Shown: positions 41,907 to 54,960 of the stretch, piece after piece
How the letters are laid out: each line of letters opens with the position of its first letter
Numbering within the stretch: position 1 is the first letter of the stretch
From: Chionoecetes opilio
Lineage: Eukaryota > Arthropoda > Malacostraca > Decapoda > Majidae
Length of the DNA: 64,000 bases
NCBI GenBank assembly: GCA_016584305.1
Contig: JACEEZ010019044.1
Span: 242,545-306,544 of the forward strand
Direction: 5' to 3'
The notes under the pieces: model-generated
What the model was told of the DNA's origin: nothing
Seen by the model: the letters and a program-made list of their open reading frames with translations, nothing else
The model's database searches: none
Program-made: the position numbers and the translations under genes

Positions 41907-42383
41907 CTGCTTGTGTGACCTTGAAAGACGTGCGTCTGGAGGCTAAAGATTCGGAGCTTCCAATTCTTTTGGCGGGCTGCGTGAGCGGTGGTGCCACAAT
42001 TTATAGAACATTATACGTAACTAAGTTTTGCAATATCAAAATAATGCTGTTTCCAAGGTCTGATTTAAAATATATTTATTATCAGTGATTCTGGAAGACA
42101 ATATTAAGGCGTATTTTGTGCGTCCCCTTGGAAGTAAAATTATACTTATTTAAGCTCCGCCCCTGCTTGCCATCACAAAATACGATTTTAGCGCTGCCAG
42201 ACGCTTCTACAGACGGAGCCGAAGGAAAATGTATCGTACATTCACTGGGAGAGCCAGACAGACCTCGCTCTCACAACCTTAAAAAAATTACCCAACTGTA
42301 ATTCGAAGACGTACGGAATCATGGTACATCATGTTGCCATCATGGAAGACAGCAACAATTTATCATTTACATTTATCACTTTT

Positions 42384-42490
42384 CCTCTCTTCTATTTTCT
42401 TCCTTTCCCTTCCCTTTCCTTTCTTTTTCCATTTCTTTCCTTCTTTCTCTTCCCTTTTTTTCTCTTCTCCTCTTTTCTCTTTTCTGCTCC
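42384..42490. repeat. CT-rich low-complexity tract
   Basis: TTTCC/TCTTC-rich tract on the plus strand; the long open frames across it are compositional artefacts. Confidence 0.9.
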
Positions 42491-42535
42491 TGCCTCAAAT
42501 CTCCAGGCGTTCGCCCTTTTCGGCAGACAGCAATA

Positions 42536-42585
42536 GGTTAGGTTAGGTTAGAAAAACGTTAGGATAGGTTAGGTTAGTTTAGGTA
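42536..42585. repeat. TTAGG-type repeat cluster
   Basis: AGGTTAGGTTAGGTTAG followed by degenerate pentamers. Same orientation as palindrome 2. Confidence 0.8.
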
Positions 42586-43575
42586 AGGGTTTGATTGACT
42601 TCAATCAGGGTAACTTTGTGTGGGAATCACAATGAGGTTATTTTCAAGAAAATTCTGTGGTTAGTTTCGGAGCTACAGCCATGCGTAGAGGGCCGCCAGC
42701 TGCCGAAATCGGCGAACGCATGAGGAACCCTGAGAGCACCTCAGAGCACCTCACCTCGCCTCACTGGAGGACTGTGGAGGTGTTCGTATATCCATTATGT
42801 ACATTTTTTGGGTGACATTCCTATGTAAGTTATGACAAATGTACCAGTTACATTGCATTTTTTAAGTAATTATAACTATTACTAAAGAGATTGTTTATTA
42901 TTTTAGTGTATTATGGCCAAATTACAAGTTTTATCGTGCTAGCCACAAGTCTTAACAAGGGTTCGGACGCATTGAAAGATTGGCGGGATTGCAAAAATTG
43001 TTCCCAGATGTCGCTGGAGAATTTTAATATTTGTGACTTCTTACCTGTTAAGAGTCACCTACTCTACTCCTTACTACTCCTTACCTACTCCTAATTAAAT
43101 ACAGTATCCTTTGCATGTCGTGTGCATGTAATGAATGTTGAATTGGGTGAGAATTAAAGGAAAACAGAAACATTTACGGGAGGAGGTCTGATAAGATTTT
43201 CTCATGCGCGCGATCTGATTGGCCAGGCTCTTGAAACCACCACCCACACCCACGACTGTATATTTTTACAGGAAAAGAGTAAAATTTGGTGCCGGGACTG
43301 TCTCTGCTCAGTTTTCTGTACACGCAAAAGAGTAAAAAATAAGTGGGCGGAGTTTAAATAAGTAAAATTTTACTTCCAAGGGGACGCACAAAATACGCCT
43401 TTAGTAATGGAAGACTTACATGATGTGAAAATATTGTGCCCCGCTGCCTGAAGGCGGAACAGCGGCACCGCTGCTTGAATGTAAGCTCCACCAACACCAC
43501 TACCTATATAGTGTATTTTCCTGCGTTATTTCTCATGTTCTCTAGTTCTAACCCTCTCACGTGCCCCTCTAGTAG

Positions 43576-45006
43576 CTACTATATACCATCCTTCCTACAG
43601 CATCACGCTGCGCCACCAACACCCTCTACAGGCCGTGCAATAGGTAGTAATTATTAGTGACTTGAAAAATAGCGCCACGACTGCGATATGTGGCAACACC
43701 TGTGGACCCCACTATACAGAATCCAAAATTGTAACCTTTGCAATAGCGCTGTTGTCAGGGATTATAGCGCTATATAGGTAGGGCAGGGAGTGAAGGGGGA
43801 TATAGTGAAGGGAGTAATGGGGAGTTTTCAAAGCTAAGCCGCCAGATGTCTCTCGCGCATCTCATATCCCCTGCCCTTTGAGCCTGAATGATCTATCATT
43901 TACCGTAAATTCCCTGTACTTTTTCGGGACATATCAGAATTACCCTTCAATACAACAACTGAAACAGTTCTTAATAAAAAATGTAGTTTATCATTTTATT
44001 TGTCTGCAGTGGATGAAAATATTGGCAAAAGAATTGAATATTTGAAAACTCAATCTTTAAAAATCGTCTTTTCATGAAAACACGCAAGTTCAAGCAGAAT
44101 GAAGCTTCAGGAAATATTTACCTGTAGGTAAGCATTCACTGAGTACCTGTTTTATGTGTATATGTCTCTCTTACGACGAACATTTAACCAAGAAATAATT
44201 TAAAGTGCTTGGCAACTCAATGACAGTCCTGTATGCAAGACAGTAGAAATGTTTGCTTACTAAATAGCTCCGCCTCCACCTCAATCCCCTTCTCTCTGAA
44301 TCAATCAATCAACCCTTAATTCCCTCTGAATACCCTATAGTCCTCTGGTTTATCCTATGTCAACAGGTTTATCTGTTAGAGGAAGAAGACTAAATCAGTA
44401 AGTGCGAAACAGGAAGTCTTAATTTAAAGACAATGAGTTCAGTAGAGTGAGAATCTACGTTTAGAGAAACATATGGGTTGTTTTCTGGAGGACAAACAAG
44501 GCAATAAGAGGAAACAAAATCGTAATTCGAAATCAGGATATGGGGGTAAATAAGAAAGTGTTTTCGGAGACAGCATAACTTGAAGCTCAGAACACGAAAT
44601 AAGGAGACGAGTCTCCGGTATGTGGGAGCGGATGCCGCGAATATTCTAGTAGAGGACAGACAGTGTGAAGAGATCAGCGGGTGATGATAGTATAGTTAGG
44701 ATGACAGCCTCTGGGGTTGAGGGGTTAGGAGTATCAGGGATGTGAGCCATGAGGTATAAGGGAGCGGCGGTGCTGAGTGTGTGATGACAACAGGAAAGTG
44801 AGCTATAGCAGATCCTGCCGGCGGGATGGTTTCTGTGGAGATGCTGAACGCCACACTGTGTTTTGTATAGTGGGGGTCACAGGTGTTGCCACATATCGCA
44901 GTCGTGGCGCTATTTTTCAAGTCACTAATAATTACTACCTATTGCACGGCCTGTAGAGGGTGTTGGTGGCGTAGCGTGATGCTGTAGGAAGGATGGTATA
45001 TAGTAG
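43576..45006. mobile_element. Long-armed foldback element, right arm cut by Gypsy element 1
   Basis: The left arm (about 43576-43735) and right arm (about 44862-45006) are inverse complements (GCGCCACGACTGCGATATGT, ACCAACACCCTCTACAGG). The right arm stops at TATAGTAG exactly where the LTR begins, while the left arm continues outward, so Gypsy 1 inserted into this element. The rest of the right arm should lie beyond position 64000. The 1.1-kb centre has no recognised gene. Confidence 0.75.
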
Positions 45007-46012
45007 TGTAACGCGGGAGATTACGTTAATAGGGGAAGAGATGAAGTAACTAATAATTATCAATTAACTAACGAGTAATTTTCCTCCACTCCTCAGTCCT
45101 GAATCACTGGTTAGTGAGAGAGGGTTATATTTTAGACCGGTGGTAGTTGGCTACGTATCGAAGCGAAGTGAGAAGGGGAGTTTAACGTCATGATAGCCTT
45201 AGAAGCAGTCAGACACTCGCTGGGTTAAGTCGCCTGTGGGGAGGTGATATTCTCGCCCTTGGAAAAGGTATGTGACAGAAGGTTTATAGGGTAGAGATGT
45301 AGGTGTGATTCACTGGTGATTTTTTTGTTGACATAAGGACTAATGGAATATGTTATCCAGGGTCCCAAGGTAGGAGCTGTTGGTGGACCTGGTGGCCAGG
45401 CGGTCCCAAGTTAGCAGTGGGTGAAACTGCAGCGTATGACAGCCAGCCGTGTGAGGCAGCGAAGTGAGAAGGGAACAGAAAAAGAGTGAGAGGGAACTTT
45501 GGAAGTGTGATAGACTACATTAGGATAGAATAACGACTTGAGCACTGTGTGTGCGTATCGTTAATGTGGTAACAGTGCGACTGAAGTTACCAGAGATAAC
45601 AGACGACATTAGGATAGAATAACGCCTTGAGCACTGTGTGTGCGTATCGTTAATGTGGTAACAGTGCGACTGAAGTTACCAGAGATAACAGACTACATTA
45701 GGATAGAATAACGACTTGAGCACTGTGTGTGCGTATCGTTAGCGGGATAACAGTACGACTGAAGTTACCAGAGATAACAAATTACATTAGGATAGAATAC
45801 CGACTTGAGCACTACGTGTGCGTATCGTTAGGGGATAAGAATACTTAGAATTAAGACAACTTGTGAGTGTACACAAGTTGGAAAGTGATACAGTAAAGTG
45901 ACAAATATATTAAGCCTGATTTACTAACGAATTATTATTTAGATCCAACCAGTACTTATATATTTTCTTACATCCTTTATTTTTATTCACTTATATATTT
46001 TTTCCCACTTAA
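45007..46012 (+). repeat. 5' LTR of Gypsy 1 (right boundary uncertain)
   Basis: The first about 300 bases match 62973-63272. The right end cannot be fixed because the 3' copy is truncated. A candidate primer-binding region is the GTGGTGGCAGCAGAA stretch at about 46016-46032. The interior contains an 89-base tandem repeat. Confidence 0.65.
45513..45838. repeat. 89-bp tandem repeat in the LTR or leader, about 3.7 copies
   Basis: Units starting at 45513, 45602, 45691 and 45780 share ACATTAGGATAGAATAACGA and GAAGTTACCAGAGATAACA, with a few substitutions, and the last copy is shortened. Period is 89 bases in all three intervals. Confidence 0.9.
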
Positions 46013-46638
46013 TGTGGGTGGTGGCAGCAGAATAACCAGGACTGTGGAGCACACACCACATTGTGGGCGACACATAATGGTGGTAGCGGTTTGGATTCAT
46101 TCGATGGATCCGCGTACCCACGTGCTAACTAACGCCTTGTTAGTTTTTTTCAAGTGCCAGTTACCCAGTGATCACATACTGTACAGTATGGTGTGTATAG
46201 AGTATAGGTGTACATAGGTGTACAGAGTAGCGTTAGTTGGTCAAGACTATTTCGCTCAGACTGTGGAAGTAGATGATCCTAACATAACAGTAGGAGTTTA
46301 TAGAGCGCCAGGATGACAGGGGAGAAGCGCGCAGTCACGCACCTTTATCAGACATGGGCGGCAGTGCAGGCTTTAGGAGGCGCGGGTTACCCACCCTAGA
46401 AACTATGTAAAAGGTACGGTAAGGTTAGATTGCCGTACCTTACGGTTAGGTTAGTATAAGAGATAGTAGAAAATAAGTGGTGAGGCTTTGGTAGACGCCC
46501 CAACAAGTAAGCAACTTTGAAGGGTTGTCGTGGCTGTACTATGCCACCGTAGAAAAGCCCAGCGCTAATTAGAAATAAGGGAGAAATAATTTATTTTTAT
46601 TTTTATTTAATTACGGAAGGGAATTTTTTTTTTTTAAG
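46013..46638. other. Untranslated leader of Gypsy 1
   Basis: No coding motif. Includes GGTAAGGTTAGATTGCCGTA and an inverted GTACCTTACGGTTAGG, forming a small potential hairpin at 46411-46450. Confidence 0.5.
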
Positions 46639-47761
46639 ATGGAGGATCTGATTGATTTTTCCGTAGAGGATTTGGAGGATTTCCTCTAGAAGGGAGCAAA
46701 GGGTAGAGAGCTTAAGAAGGAGGGTCCAGAACAATGCGAGCGATTCAAGTGGATGAGTCAATTAGAACAAGAAGTGGAAAGAACGGAAGAGACTCTTGAG
46801 TTATTGTTGAGAAATAAGGGAGAGGAGAAGGAAGCCAGGAGACCAGTGAGGTCATTGATAAAGCCTCGAGATGTAAGAGTGCTGAACCTCAGTGATTTAC
46901 AGGGAATCGAAGCAGAGGGAAGGTTGAAAGTTTTTCTTTCCCAAATAGAAAGTTGTTCAGAGGATGTGGAGGAGCGAAAGAGGATCCTTATGACAAGAGT
47001 GGACCCACAGTTAGCACTATACGTACAGAATGCCCTCAGTATGTACAAATTTAGATCATGGGACACCCTAACTTATTGGTTATGCGAAGAACTAACAGAC
47101 AATAATGTCGACAGAATCCTTAACAGTATTTCTGAAGTCAAGTATGACTGTATGGAAGATCCACAAGACATTGCAAATAAACTCAAATGCAAATACGCCA
47201 TACTGGAAGCGAAGTCAAAATAGCCAGGAGAAATTCCCCGTAGGGATAAGATCATTAAAACAAAACTGTTGAGAGGATTACCAAGCCACAGTAAAGAGAA
47301 ATTAGAGCTTTTTATGGATGAACAAATCCCGTTGAAAAAATTCATAGAGAGAGTGGAGACCGAGAGGGCCATCATTATCGGAAGAGAGACTGTAGGATAC
47401 GCGGTAAACCAGCCACGACAGCCGTCAGAAAATAACACTCGCTTCCCAGAGTAGTCCTCCCAACACGCAGGAACAATCACAGGGACTGTCAGCTAGTCAG
47501 TCAGAGGTTAGAGAACTGCGTGCACAGGTGGAAGGAATGGGAAGGAAATTACAAGCCTTGAAAGTAGGTAACGACCAGAAGCCGTCGAGTTTAGCTTGGA
47601 GAAGGGATTCACAGATGTTTTGTCCCTATTGTAGAATGAACAACCACTCAGCCGCAGACTGTCGAAGGAAGACAAATAGCAACGCTTGTTTCGATTGCTG
47701 GAGAGTAGGATGTAGGAGAGGGAGTCCAAATTGTCCGGGGAGGAAAGGATCTTCCAGGTGA
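46639..47761 (+). pseudogene. gag: Gypsy 1 gag
   Basis: Starts ATG (MEDLIDFSVEDLEDF). The frame is broken by TAG at 46687 and 47221 and by a one-base shift near 47450; otherwise it continues. Helical capsid-like sequence (LSQIESCSEDVEERKRIL, YWLCEELTD) is followed by a coiled-coil-like VRELRAQVEGMGRKLQAL. Then come the nucleocapsid knuckles CPYCRMNNHSAADC (C-x2-C-x4-H-x4-C) and CFDCWRVGCRRGSPNC. It ends at a TGA (47759-47761) in frame with the protease. Confidence 0.8.
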
Positions 47762-47766
47762 CTAGG
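47759..47766 (+). promoter_or_regulatory. Candidate stop-codon readthrough site between gag and pol
   Basis: The TGA is followed immediately by CTAGG. Nucleocapsid and protease are in the same frame on either side. UGA-CUA(G) is an established leaky termination context in several viral and cellular mRNAs. Ordinary nonsense mutation is the alternative, as other stops exist in this copy. Confidence 0.45.
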
Positions 47767-49505
47767 TAAACATCGATCCCCAATAATACCTTTAGCCATT
47801 AATGATCACGTCATGGAAGTTTTGTTAGACACAGGAAGCGAATATTCACTTATAAAAAAGAGTGCAGCTTTAGATTTACAACTTAATATAAGAACCCACA
47901 GTAACATCCCTAGTTTAGCCGGTATAACGGGCATGGAGTTGAGAATCTTAGGTCAAGTAAGAGAAAAAATACCCTTAGGAATAGATAGAACAATAGAAGT
48001 GTTAATGTTAGTTGTTCCAGATCAGTATTTATCCACCCAAGCCCTGATAGGGATGAATATAATAGGACTAGAAGAAATGACTATAAATTACAAACAAAAG
48101 AAAATCATGTGGGCTAACCTAACTTATCCCTTGAATTTTGTTGAACACCGATACGGTACCATCAGAGCAGTTAAGAGCGAGGAGTGCAAAGAGGAGGTGC
48201 ATAAATCAAGCTGTCATATAAGGATACAGCAAAGTGTGACCATAAGACCAGAAAGAACTCAATGGTTAGAATTATCAGTGGACGAGGTAGAGGGAACCAT
48301 TCTCTTGGTGGACACTAGAAAAAAACAAGTGCAAAATATAGCACCTGTATGCGTCCAGGTTACTAAAGAAAGAACTATCTTTCTACCAATAATTAATAAC
48401 AGTAGTGGACAGCTGAAGTTACGTTCTGGTACAGTTTTAGCTAACTATAGAGTAGTAAACTTAGAAGAAATTCAAGAACAGCAAGTTACGGCCGGAACAC
48501 GTTGTCTCACCACTAAGATGAGTAACGCTATGTTACCCGATAGTGATGGTAGCGAGGGTGATGGTACTCGACCGGAACGAATACAGGCAATTCTAGAAAA
48601 AGGAGACTGGAAACACTTAAGTGAACAGGAGAGACACCATCTTTTCGCCTTGATAAAAGAGCACCATGAACTATTTATCTTAGATGCAGGAGAACTAGGC
48701 ACCATGAAAACTGAACCCGCTCATATTCAGGTGTTAGATCCAAAACCGTGTAGAGGAGTTACATATAGGTATCCGGAGAAAGCTAAAGAACTAATAGCTA
48801 AAATGTTGAGAGAAATGGAAGAGAAGGACATAATAGAAAATTCCACAGCTGCGTGGTTAAGTCCTATAGTACTGGTTAACAAGCCGAATGGGGAAAAAAG
48901 GATGTGTCTAGACTCTAGACTATAGAAAAGTGAATCAACATTTAGCCACTGATATACACCCCCTACCTAAATTGGAAGAGTTAGTAGAATCGGTAGCGGG
49001 CTATGAATACTATGCCACCCTAGATATGAAAGATGCATATTATCAAGTACTGTTAGATGAAAGTAGTAAAGATCTAACAACTTTCAGTGAAGGAATATCC
49101 TTATACAGATTCAAAAGACTTCCCTTTGGATTAAATTGCAGTGCGGCACTTTTCTCTCGCAAATTAGCCCAGATCCTAACTCCTTTACTGAAAGAAAATT
49201 GGCTTAAAAATTATCTGGATGACATAATCCTGATGGCACCCAGTTACGAGAAATTATTAGAAAGGATCGATAAATTATTTGGACATCTGAATAGATTTGG
49301 GAGTCAATTTAAATCTGACCAAATGTAAAATAGGACAAAGAAAAGTTAATTTTCTGGGACACGTAGTGAACAAGGAAGGTTACCAACCCAACCCAGACAA
49401 TATGGAAGCCGTAGAGAAAATGAAACCCCCCACTAATGTCAAGGAAACCAGAAGATTTCTGGGCATGGTAGGTTTCTATAGTTAGTACATAGAAGGATTC
49501 GCTAA
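47762..49505 (+). pseudogene. pol: Gypsy 1 protease and reverse transcriptase
   Basis: Protease: LLDTGSEYSLI (aspartic catalytic triad D-T-G) near codon 20, then ALIGMNII. RT: WLSPIVLVNKPNGEKRMC, ATLDMKDAYYQV, RLPFGLNCSAALF, and the catalytic YLDDIILM. Then KCKIGQRKVNFLGHVVNKEG and the connection RRFLGMVGFYS. Frame breaks occur at a 7-base tandem duplication (CTAGACT twice, about 48908-48921), at about 49300, and at TAG 49483. The sequence is cut at 49506 by the TIR element. Confidence 0.85.
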
Positions 49506-50616
49506 CCCAGCTAACACACTTACGTATTTTTTACGTAATATAAAGGTAGCGGTTTTGTAACTTTTACGTAGCAAAAATACGTAACTAGTACGAATTTGTG
49601 TGGACGCCCAGTGCGTCCTAACTACGTATTTCACTACGTAACTGACAACCTTTATACAACATTTTGGGAACCATTTGTACGTTACTACAACCTTTTGTAC
49701 TACCTTCTGATCACGTACCATCACCTTCTCCAAACCTATTTGCTACATCCCATTACGTTTTTGCTAAGTTACTACTACCTTCAGCAAGCACATTGCCACA
49801 ACCTTCCTGGTTGGACGTGCCACTACCTTTCTGCAACGGTTCTTGCTACAGCTCCTTCCGTTGCAGAAACCTTGCCACGGAAACCTTGCCACTAGCTGTT
49901 GTCTATGTGCGTTAAAAGAAAGGTAAAGGATGTGGTTATGTGCAAAAGGGCAGTAAGCTAGTGCCCACCCTGTTTATGAGGTGATCATTATGTTTTTGCC
50001 ACTGTAGGTTAGCTTTTACTTAATGATCCTCGTGCCAATGTGAAAATATATACTCTTAAATTTATATTTGATACTACAAAATTAAAAGTCAAAGTAGTCC
50101 CAATATCCCATAATACATGTATATGACTTTTTTTTTTGATTATAGTTATGAATATATTTTAAGTTTACCGTTTAAAAGTTTGAAATCATTACATTTGATT
50201 ATATATAAGCATAACAAATAATACAATTTTTATACTAGAATTTAAATAATTGTATACCGTTTTAAATTAAAAAAAAATTCTAATATGAACCTAATAGAAA
50301 ACTTTTCTACATAGACTTAATAAGAAACAGTACATGCATAATTAACCTTGGGGCCCTGCCCTGAAATTTACTATTACTTCAAATTAAATTTCCTTCATCC
50401 AAGCAACCGTATTTTGAATATAAGCCATATGTATTTCCGTCACAAAATCGTAAATAAAAATAATAATTAAAGGTACTATAAACTGCTAAAAAACGTTTAC
50501 TTACGTATCTTTAACAATGTATCCACGTATTCTTATGTATATATAACGTTTTGAATCCTCTAAAATCACGTTACCCTTTATGTTATAAGTACGTAATTGA
50601 AACGTAAAACCACTAC

Positions 50617-52273
50617 TGTAATGCCCATTATTCGGGAGAGATAGTAGGAAAATTATTATTATAAAATTCCCGAGCTAGTCTTGTCATAGTTAATTTTTTC
50701 TCTTTGTTTCACGGGTGACTCATCGCCTCAAATTCTAAACCACCATTTTGTTCCTTCTTCTTCCTTTGGCCCGCCATTTTCTTCTTTCCTTCTTTCCCTT
50801 CCTCCCTCCCCGACATCCCGTATGCGAGGCACGTTTCCGTGGAATAATTATTCTGCGATCAGTCTAACTAATGATGTCAGATCTTTTTATCTTTTGCCAG
50901 CTATCTGGTCAGACCAAGTAACTCTCCCAGATTCTTAACGTCTTTCAAAATAATCCCTATCGTGATCGGTTATGGTCATATATGGACGTTGTAGTAAAGA
51001 TACACGCTACAATGAAAACCTACCAAATTTCTAGGCTTCGTATTTTTTCAACCCTCACTCCAAACATGTGTTTCGGACAGTTGACGGCCCACAAATAATA
51101 CCTTTCTCGTTATTAACTAACGCCTATTCATTCTTCAGTCTCAAAGTAAACATGTTTATATTATAAGCACATTTCTAATATACGCAAGTTTCATTATTTA
51201 AATAGTTATTTCGTGATTAAAAGTTACTCACTTGAGGTCATCGCCTAATCTTTCAAACAAGTCCCCCTTTATCCGCAGGCCATAATCCCATTTCGAGTCA
51301 TTCGTCTCCCCCGTCTCGTTGTAGGTAGACCTTCGTAACTCACTCCTGTGTTCTTTCTCCCTTAGTATATTATAGTCTATATATTTCTATATAATATATA
51401 GGTACAGTTCGTGCACTAATGCATAGAATGGTTCTGCCCATCCTTATAAGTGTTTATTAACAAGATTCGTCTCCGCTCCCGTCTCGTTGTAGGCCGTCCG
51501 TGTCCCTTCTTCAAAGTCAATGGTCTTAATGAAACACACACAACATTTTTCTCCTCATATTTTTTCTCTACTAGATATCTATCTTTCCCTGTGTAATTTA
51601 TAAATATTAAGTGGTATGTTTTACCTAGTGTAGGGCATTCACTGAATAGAATTCTAAGTGAGGAGAGTTATGCTCATAAAGAGCTTCCTTTCATCACCTA
51701 GGAGAGTTCCTGTGTCAGGGTGTACAGTTCCTTCTCTTACTTCCGAGTAGATTTTCTCGTATCGTGTTAACACTTATAATTGTTGGATTGATCTCAAGCA
51801 AGAAGACCTTCTATGTCACTATGAATAAATAGGATATCATTTGCAATTAGTTTCTTGTGTTATTATAAAAACCAGGTGATTATTCCGTGATTAGGACAGT
51901 ATTCCCCCCACTTCCAAAAGAGTCACCTTTACTCGGTAATAATTCCACGTACCAACCACGACTACCAAGATCAATCTAATATTAATATTAATCAACTTGC
52001 CCCGGGAGTAACATAGTGAACACTCGCCAGGGCTGGTGCAGCAAATCCCTTTACCCTAACCTTATTATCCTTTCCCTTAAGTCATCCCCCTTTTCAGTAA
52101 CTCTCCGCAGTGAGACGTGTCATACCTATAATCAATATAGTGAAGTCAGAAGACTAGTTAAATTCTCCATTCAAGTTGTATCATTTATCAAATCATGCCC
52201 CAAATAATATCATTCAAGTACCGTTGACAGATTCTAAAACCCCATACAGTGACCCCCAATTTCTGTCAACACA
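50617..52273 (+). repeat. Gypsy 2 5' LTR
   Basis: 1657 bases, TG...CA. Contains a CT-rich tract near 50760-50815 and GTCTCGTTGTAGG repeated twice. Collinear with the 3' LTR over its whole length. Confidence 0.88.
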
Positions 52274-52798
52274 CTGTATCTAAGCGGTGGAATGTTTATT
52301 CCTACAAATAACAGCAACAGAAATCACCTTGGCAAGTAGCTAGATAGACTCAAAATTTCACAGGGAAATATGTACAAAGTTTCAATTGGTGGGACACAGT
52401 CAACTTCCCAATCATCCAGGGGGGGGGGGGGGGGGATGTCCAGGAACTGAAATTAGGATTTCAGAGCTTCGGATGAAGGGCAAATTCCTTTTTTTTCTCA
52501 GATGAGACTAAATAGTGTCCTGTATGCCACATTATCGTGCATTTTGGTAGTGTAAGGTAGCACTGATAATGACGATAGCATGATCCCCGGCTCTCTTGCT
52601 TACCCTATCAGGAATTACGCGACAATAAAGGCATTGTGAAGGCGATAAGTATGCATCTGCTTATAGAACCATGCATTTTCTTCGAAAGAGAACCACCATC
52701 TATTAGTCCGGAAACCCGAGTTCTTTCCTATGACACGACGGACACGGTAATCGAGTATCCTACCTGTTGTCTATAAGAGGTGTTTCTCCAGCGTCATC
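52274..52798. other. Gypsy 2 leader
   Basis: Non-coding. Contains a G homopolymer of about 16 at 52420-52435, an unreliable stretch for assembly. Confidence 0.6.
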
Positions 52799-54960
52799 AT
52801 GAGTTGTGAAGATACCATATTTCCCGAGATGAAAACGAAGGAGGAGAGGAGGCCGGAAGAAATAATAGACCGGATAAAAGATTTAATGAAGAATAAAGAG
52901 CTGCGAGAAGGAAGAGAATGTGAAGTATGGAAAGAGGACACTCAAACGAACCCTTTCCTTACACCTCAATTATCCACGGATAGTGTGAAGAGGAAAATCA
53001 AAACGAAACCTGTCCATGCCTCTCAATTATCCCCGATAACGTTGAAAGAGGGACTCTTCAACCTCGAGATATGCCAATATTATAGTTACATCAACTACAA
53101 GGCCTTGACGCAAAACGGCCCCTACTCCAAATGTTCTTTGAATTAATAGACAATGTAGGCTCAAGCGACGCAACATCGCATCCAATTTCAAAAGGGAGGT
53201 GTGCTCAGACTCTCAATCTTAATTCACAGCTATCAAACGACCATAAAGTAGAAACAATGGTCCTGCCTTAAAAATCCTTTTCGAGACAGAGTTCACCCCC
53301 GAGTGATGTTTGATAGTAGCCCCTGGCAAGAATTTGGATGCATGAGTTACGCCTGGGGAGAATCTCCTCAAGCTTTCACACATCGTGTTTATTTGCACAG
53401 CGGTGATTGCCGACAAAACTCCGCAATGAAAATTCCCCGACCGTGATAAGACAATAAAGAGAAATTGTGGTACGGACTACCATCGCGGTCGCGAGAAAAA
53501 TTAGAGGGATTCCTAGATGAGGATATCCCTAAAAAAATTCCTAGACCACGGCATCGAAACACCAACGAGCGCAAATACCGAAGAGAGAACACACTCCAAC
53601 GGTTAATATGATCCAGCACAATAAGAAAGAAGGAACAGTGCTAACTAAAAGAAACAAATAGTTCCATACATTTCCCAAACCTCATAGACCCCAAAGACGA
53701 CGTGGGGGGAAAGTCTAAATACCAAGAAATCCGCAAACTAAAGGCCAGTTTTACCCAAGTGGAAACTAGAAAATCATCCTCCCACGCGAGTCTTTTCACG
53801 GAGTGAAGACATTCACTCAAAATGTATGCGCTGTATTGTCAGTCACAAAAACGCATAACTTCCGGGTGCTGGAGAAAAACCTCCACTAGGTCATTGTTTC
53901 CGACTGTCCCCGCAAACCCGGTTTGCCGAGGGGAATCGAATTGTCCCTGGACGTGCCCAGGCACATAGTCCTCAACATCCAGGTCAAACTCAAAACCTAG
54001 ACATGTAGCATGACTCATTACGGTGACGATATTTCGACCCACTATTACGGTGAATATAAACGGGAATGATAGTAGAAAAAGCGTAAGTAGACCAGGGAGT
54101 GTTATACTTTAATCAAAGACTGGCACAGCAAAACGGATCGATGGGGAAATACATAACGACGGAATCCTCCTCACCTCGTAGGAATCACAGACACCCCGTT
54201 GAACATTCTCGGCATGATATTGGGGCCGAAATGAATCGGTGACGGGCAAAAGTTTAAAAAGTGGTTTCCCGTTATCCCAGACTCTTATCTCAACGGCGGA
54301 TTTTACCTTCTTTTGGTGTGACATTCTCACAAAAGCCACCCTTACCTGGGATGGTAACAGTAGAGCAATGCGATGGGGCGACACCCCCCATACGACGTGA
54401 ATCACATCCCGTCGTAAAAGGAACAAAATCAAACAAGAATCCAACTAAACCCGGTGAAGGACTGAAACAGAAAAAAAAAAACCCTTTCACAAATAAATCT
54501 TCTCACTCCCTGTAAAAAATAAACGCTTACCACTCTGGTTTCATGCAGGTTTAACGTAATGAGTCACCAGGTTCTACCTTCTGGTCTACCCGCGGGAAAG
54601 ATAGGCAAAATAGTTACCCTTACGTGGTACAATGTCAGCATGAAAATTCATTTACATTCCCTTCACGAATAATACCAAAAAGTAAAAACGTTTTTTGTGG
54701 GCAAGGCACTATACTTGGGTCCATACGACAAAGTGGAAATTCCTCACGCTCCCAAATTAATTCTATTCATGAAGTCCACAATGACTTAATACGGTCATGA
54801 TAACGACTAGCGAAAGGAACCCTTACAAAGGTTAAAGAATTAATCAAGGACAAAATGGAAACACCTTGACTTGTTCAGAACAACAAGAATTACAGCAAGT
54901 AATTCTCGAAAATGATCCGCTTTTCATCCTAGATCAAAAGAATTAGGTCTCATAACTGGT
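52799..54960 (+). pseudogene. Gypsy 2 gag and protease region, shredded
   Basis: The first open frame (52799-53146) starts MSCEDTIFPEMKTKEERRPE and is charged like gag. Beyond it no frame stays open for long. No zinc knuckle could be read. The identity rests on position between the LTR and the RT-like segment. Confidence 0.45.

Larger units (their letters stand above)
42107..43400. mobile_element. PIF/Harbinger-like non-autonomous element 2
   Basis: Long inverted termini beginning AGGCGTATTTTGTGCGTCCC extend about 60 bases (CTTGGAAGTAAAAT, then TTATTTAA, CTCCGCCC). They are flanked by TTA on both sides (42104-42106 and 43401-43403). The 1294-base body holds a CT-rich tract and another TTAGG cluster (42536-42585) and no recognisable transposase. 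Confidence 0.88.

Noticed and set aside
42321..42546. Two overlapping Phe/Ser/Leu-rich frames that look like membrane proteins
   Set aside because: Translation of a CT-rich tract in two frames; lies in a non-autonomous Harbinger-like element.
40286..42585. TTAGG arrays as a chromosome end
   Set aside because: Arrays are short, occur in both orientations within palindromes, and are followed by 21 kb of other sequence; they are interstitial.
45513..45838. Regular spaced repeats as a CRISPR array
   Set aside because: The 89-base units are contiguous tandem copies without unique spacers, in an LTR element of a eukaryote.
47073..47480. Minus-strand 135-codon frame in Gypsy 1
   Set aside because: Antisense shadow of gag; no independent signature.
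53839..54444. Minus-strand frames in Gypsy 2
   Set aside because: Antisense to shredded gag-pol and no domain; the region is indel-ridden.
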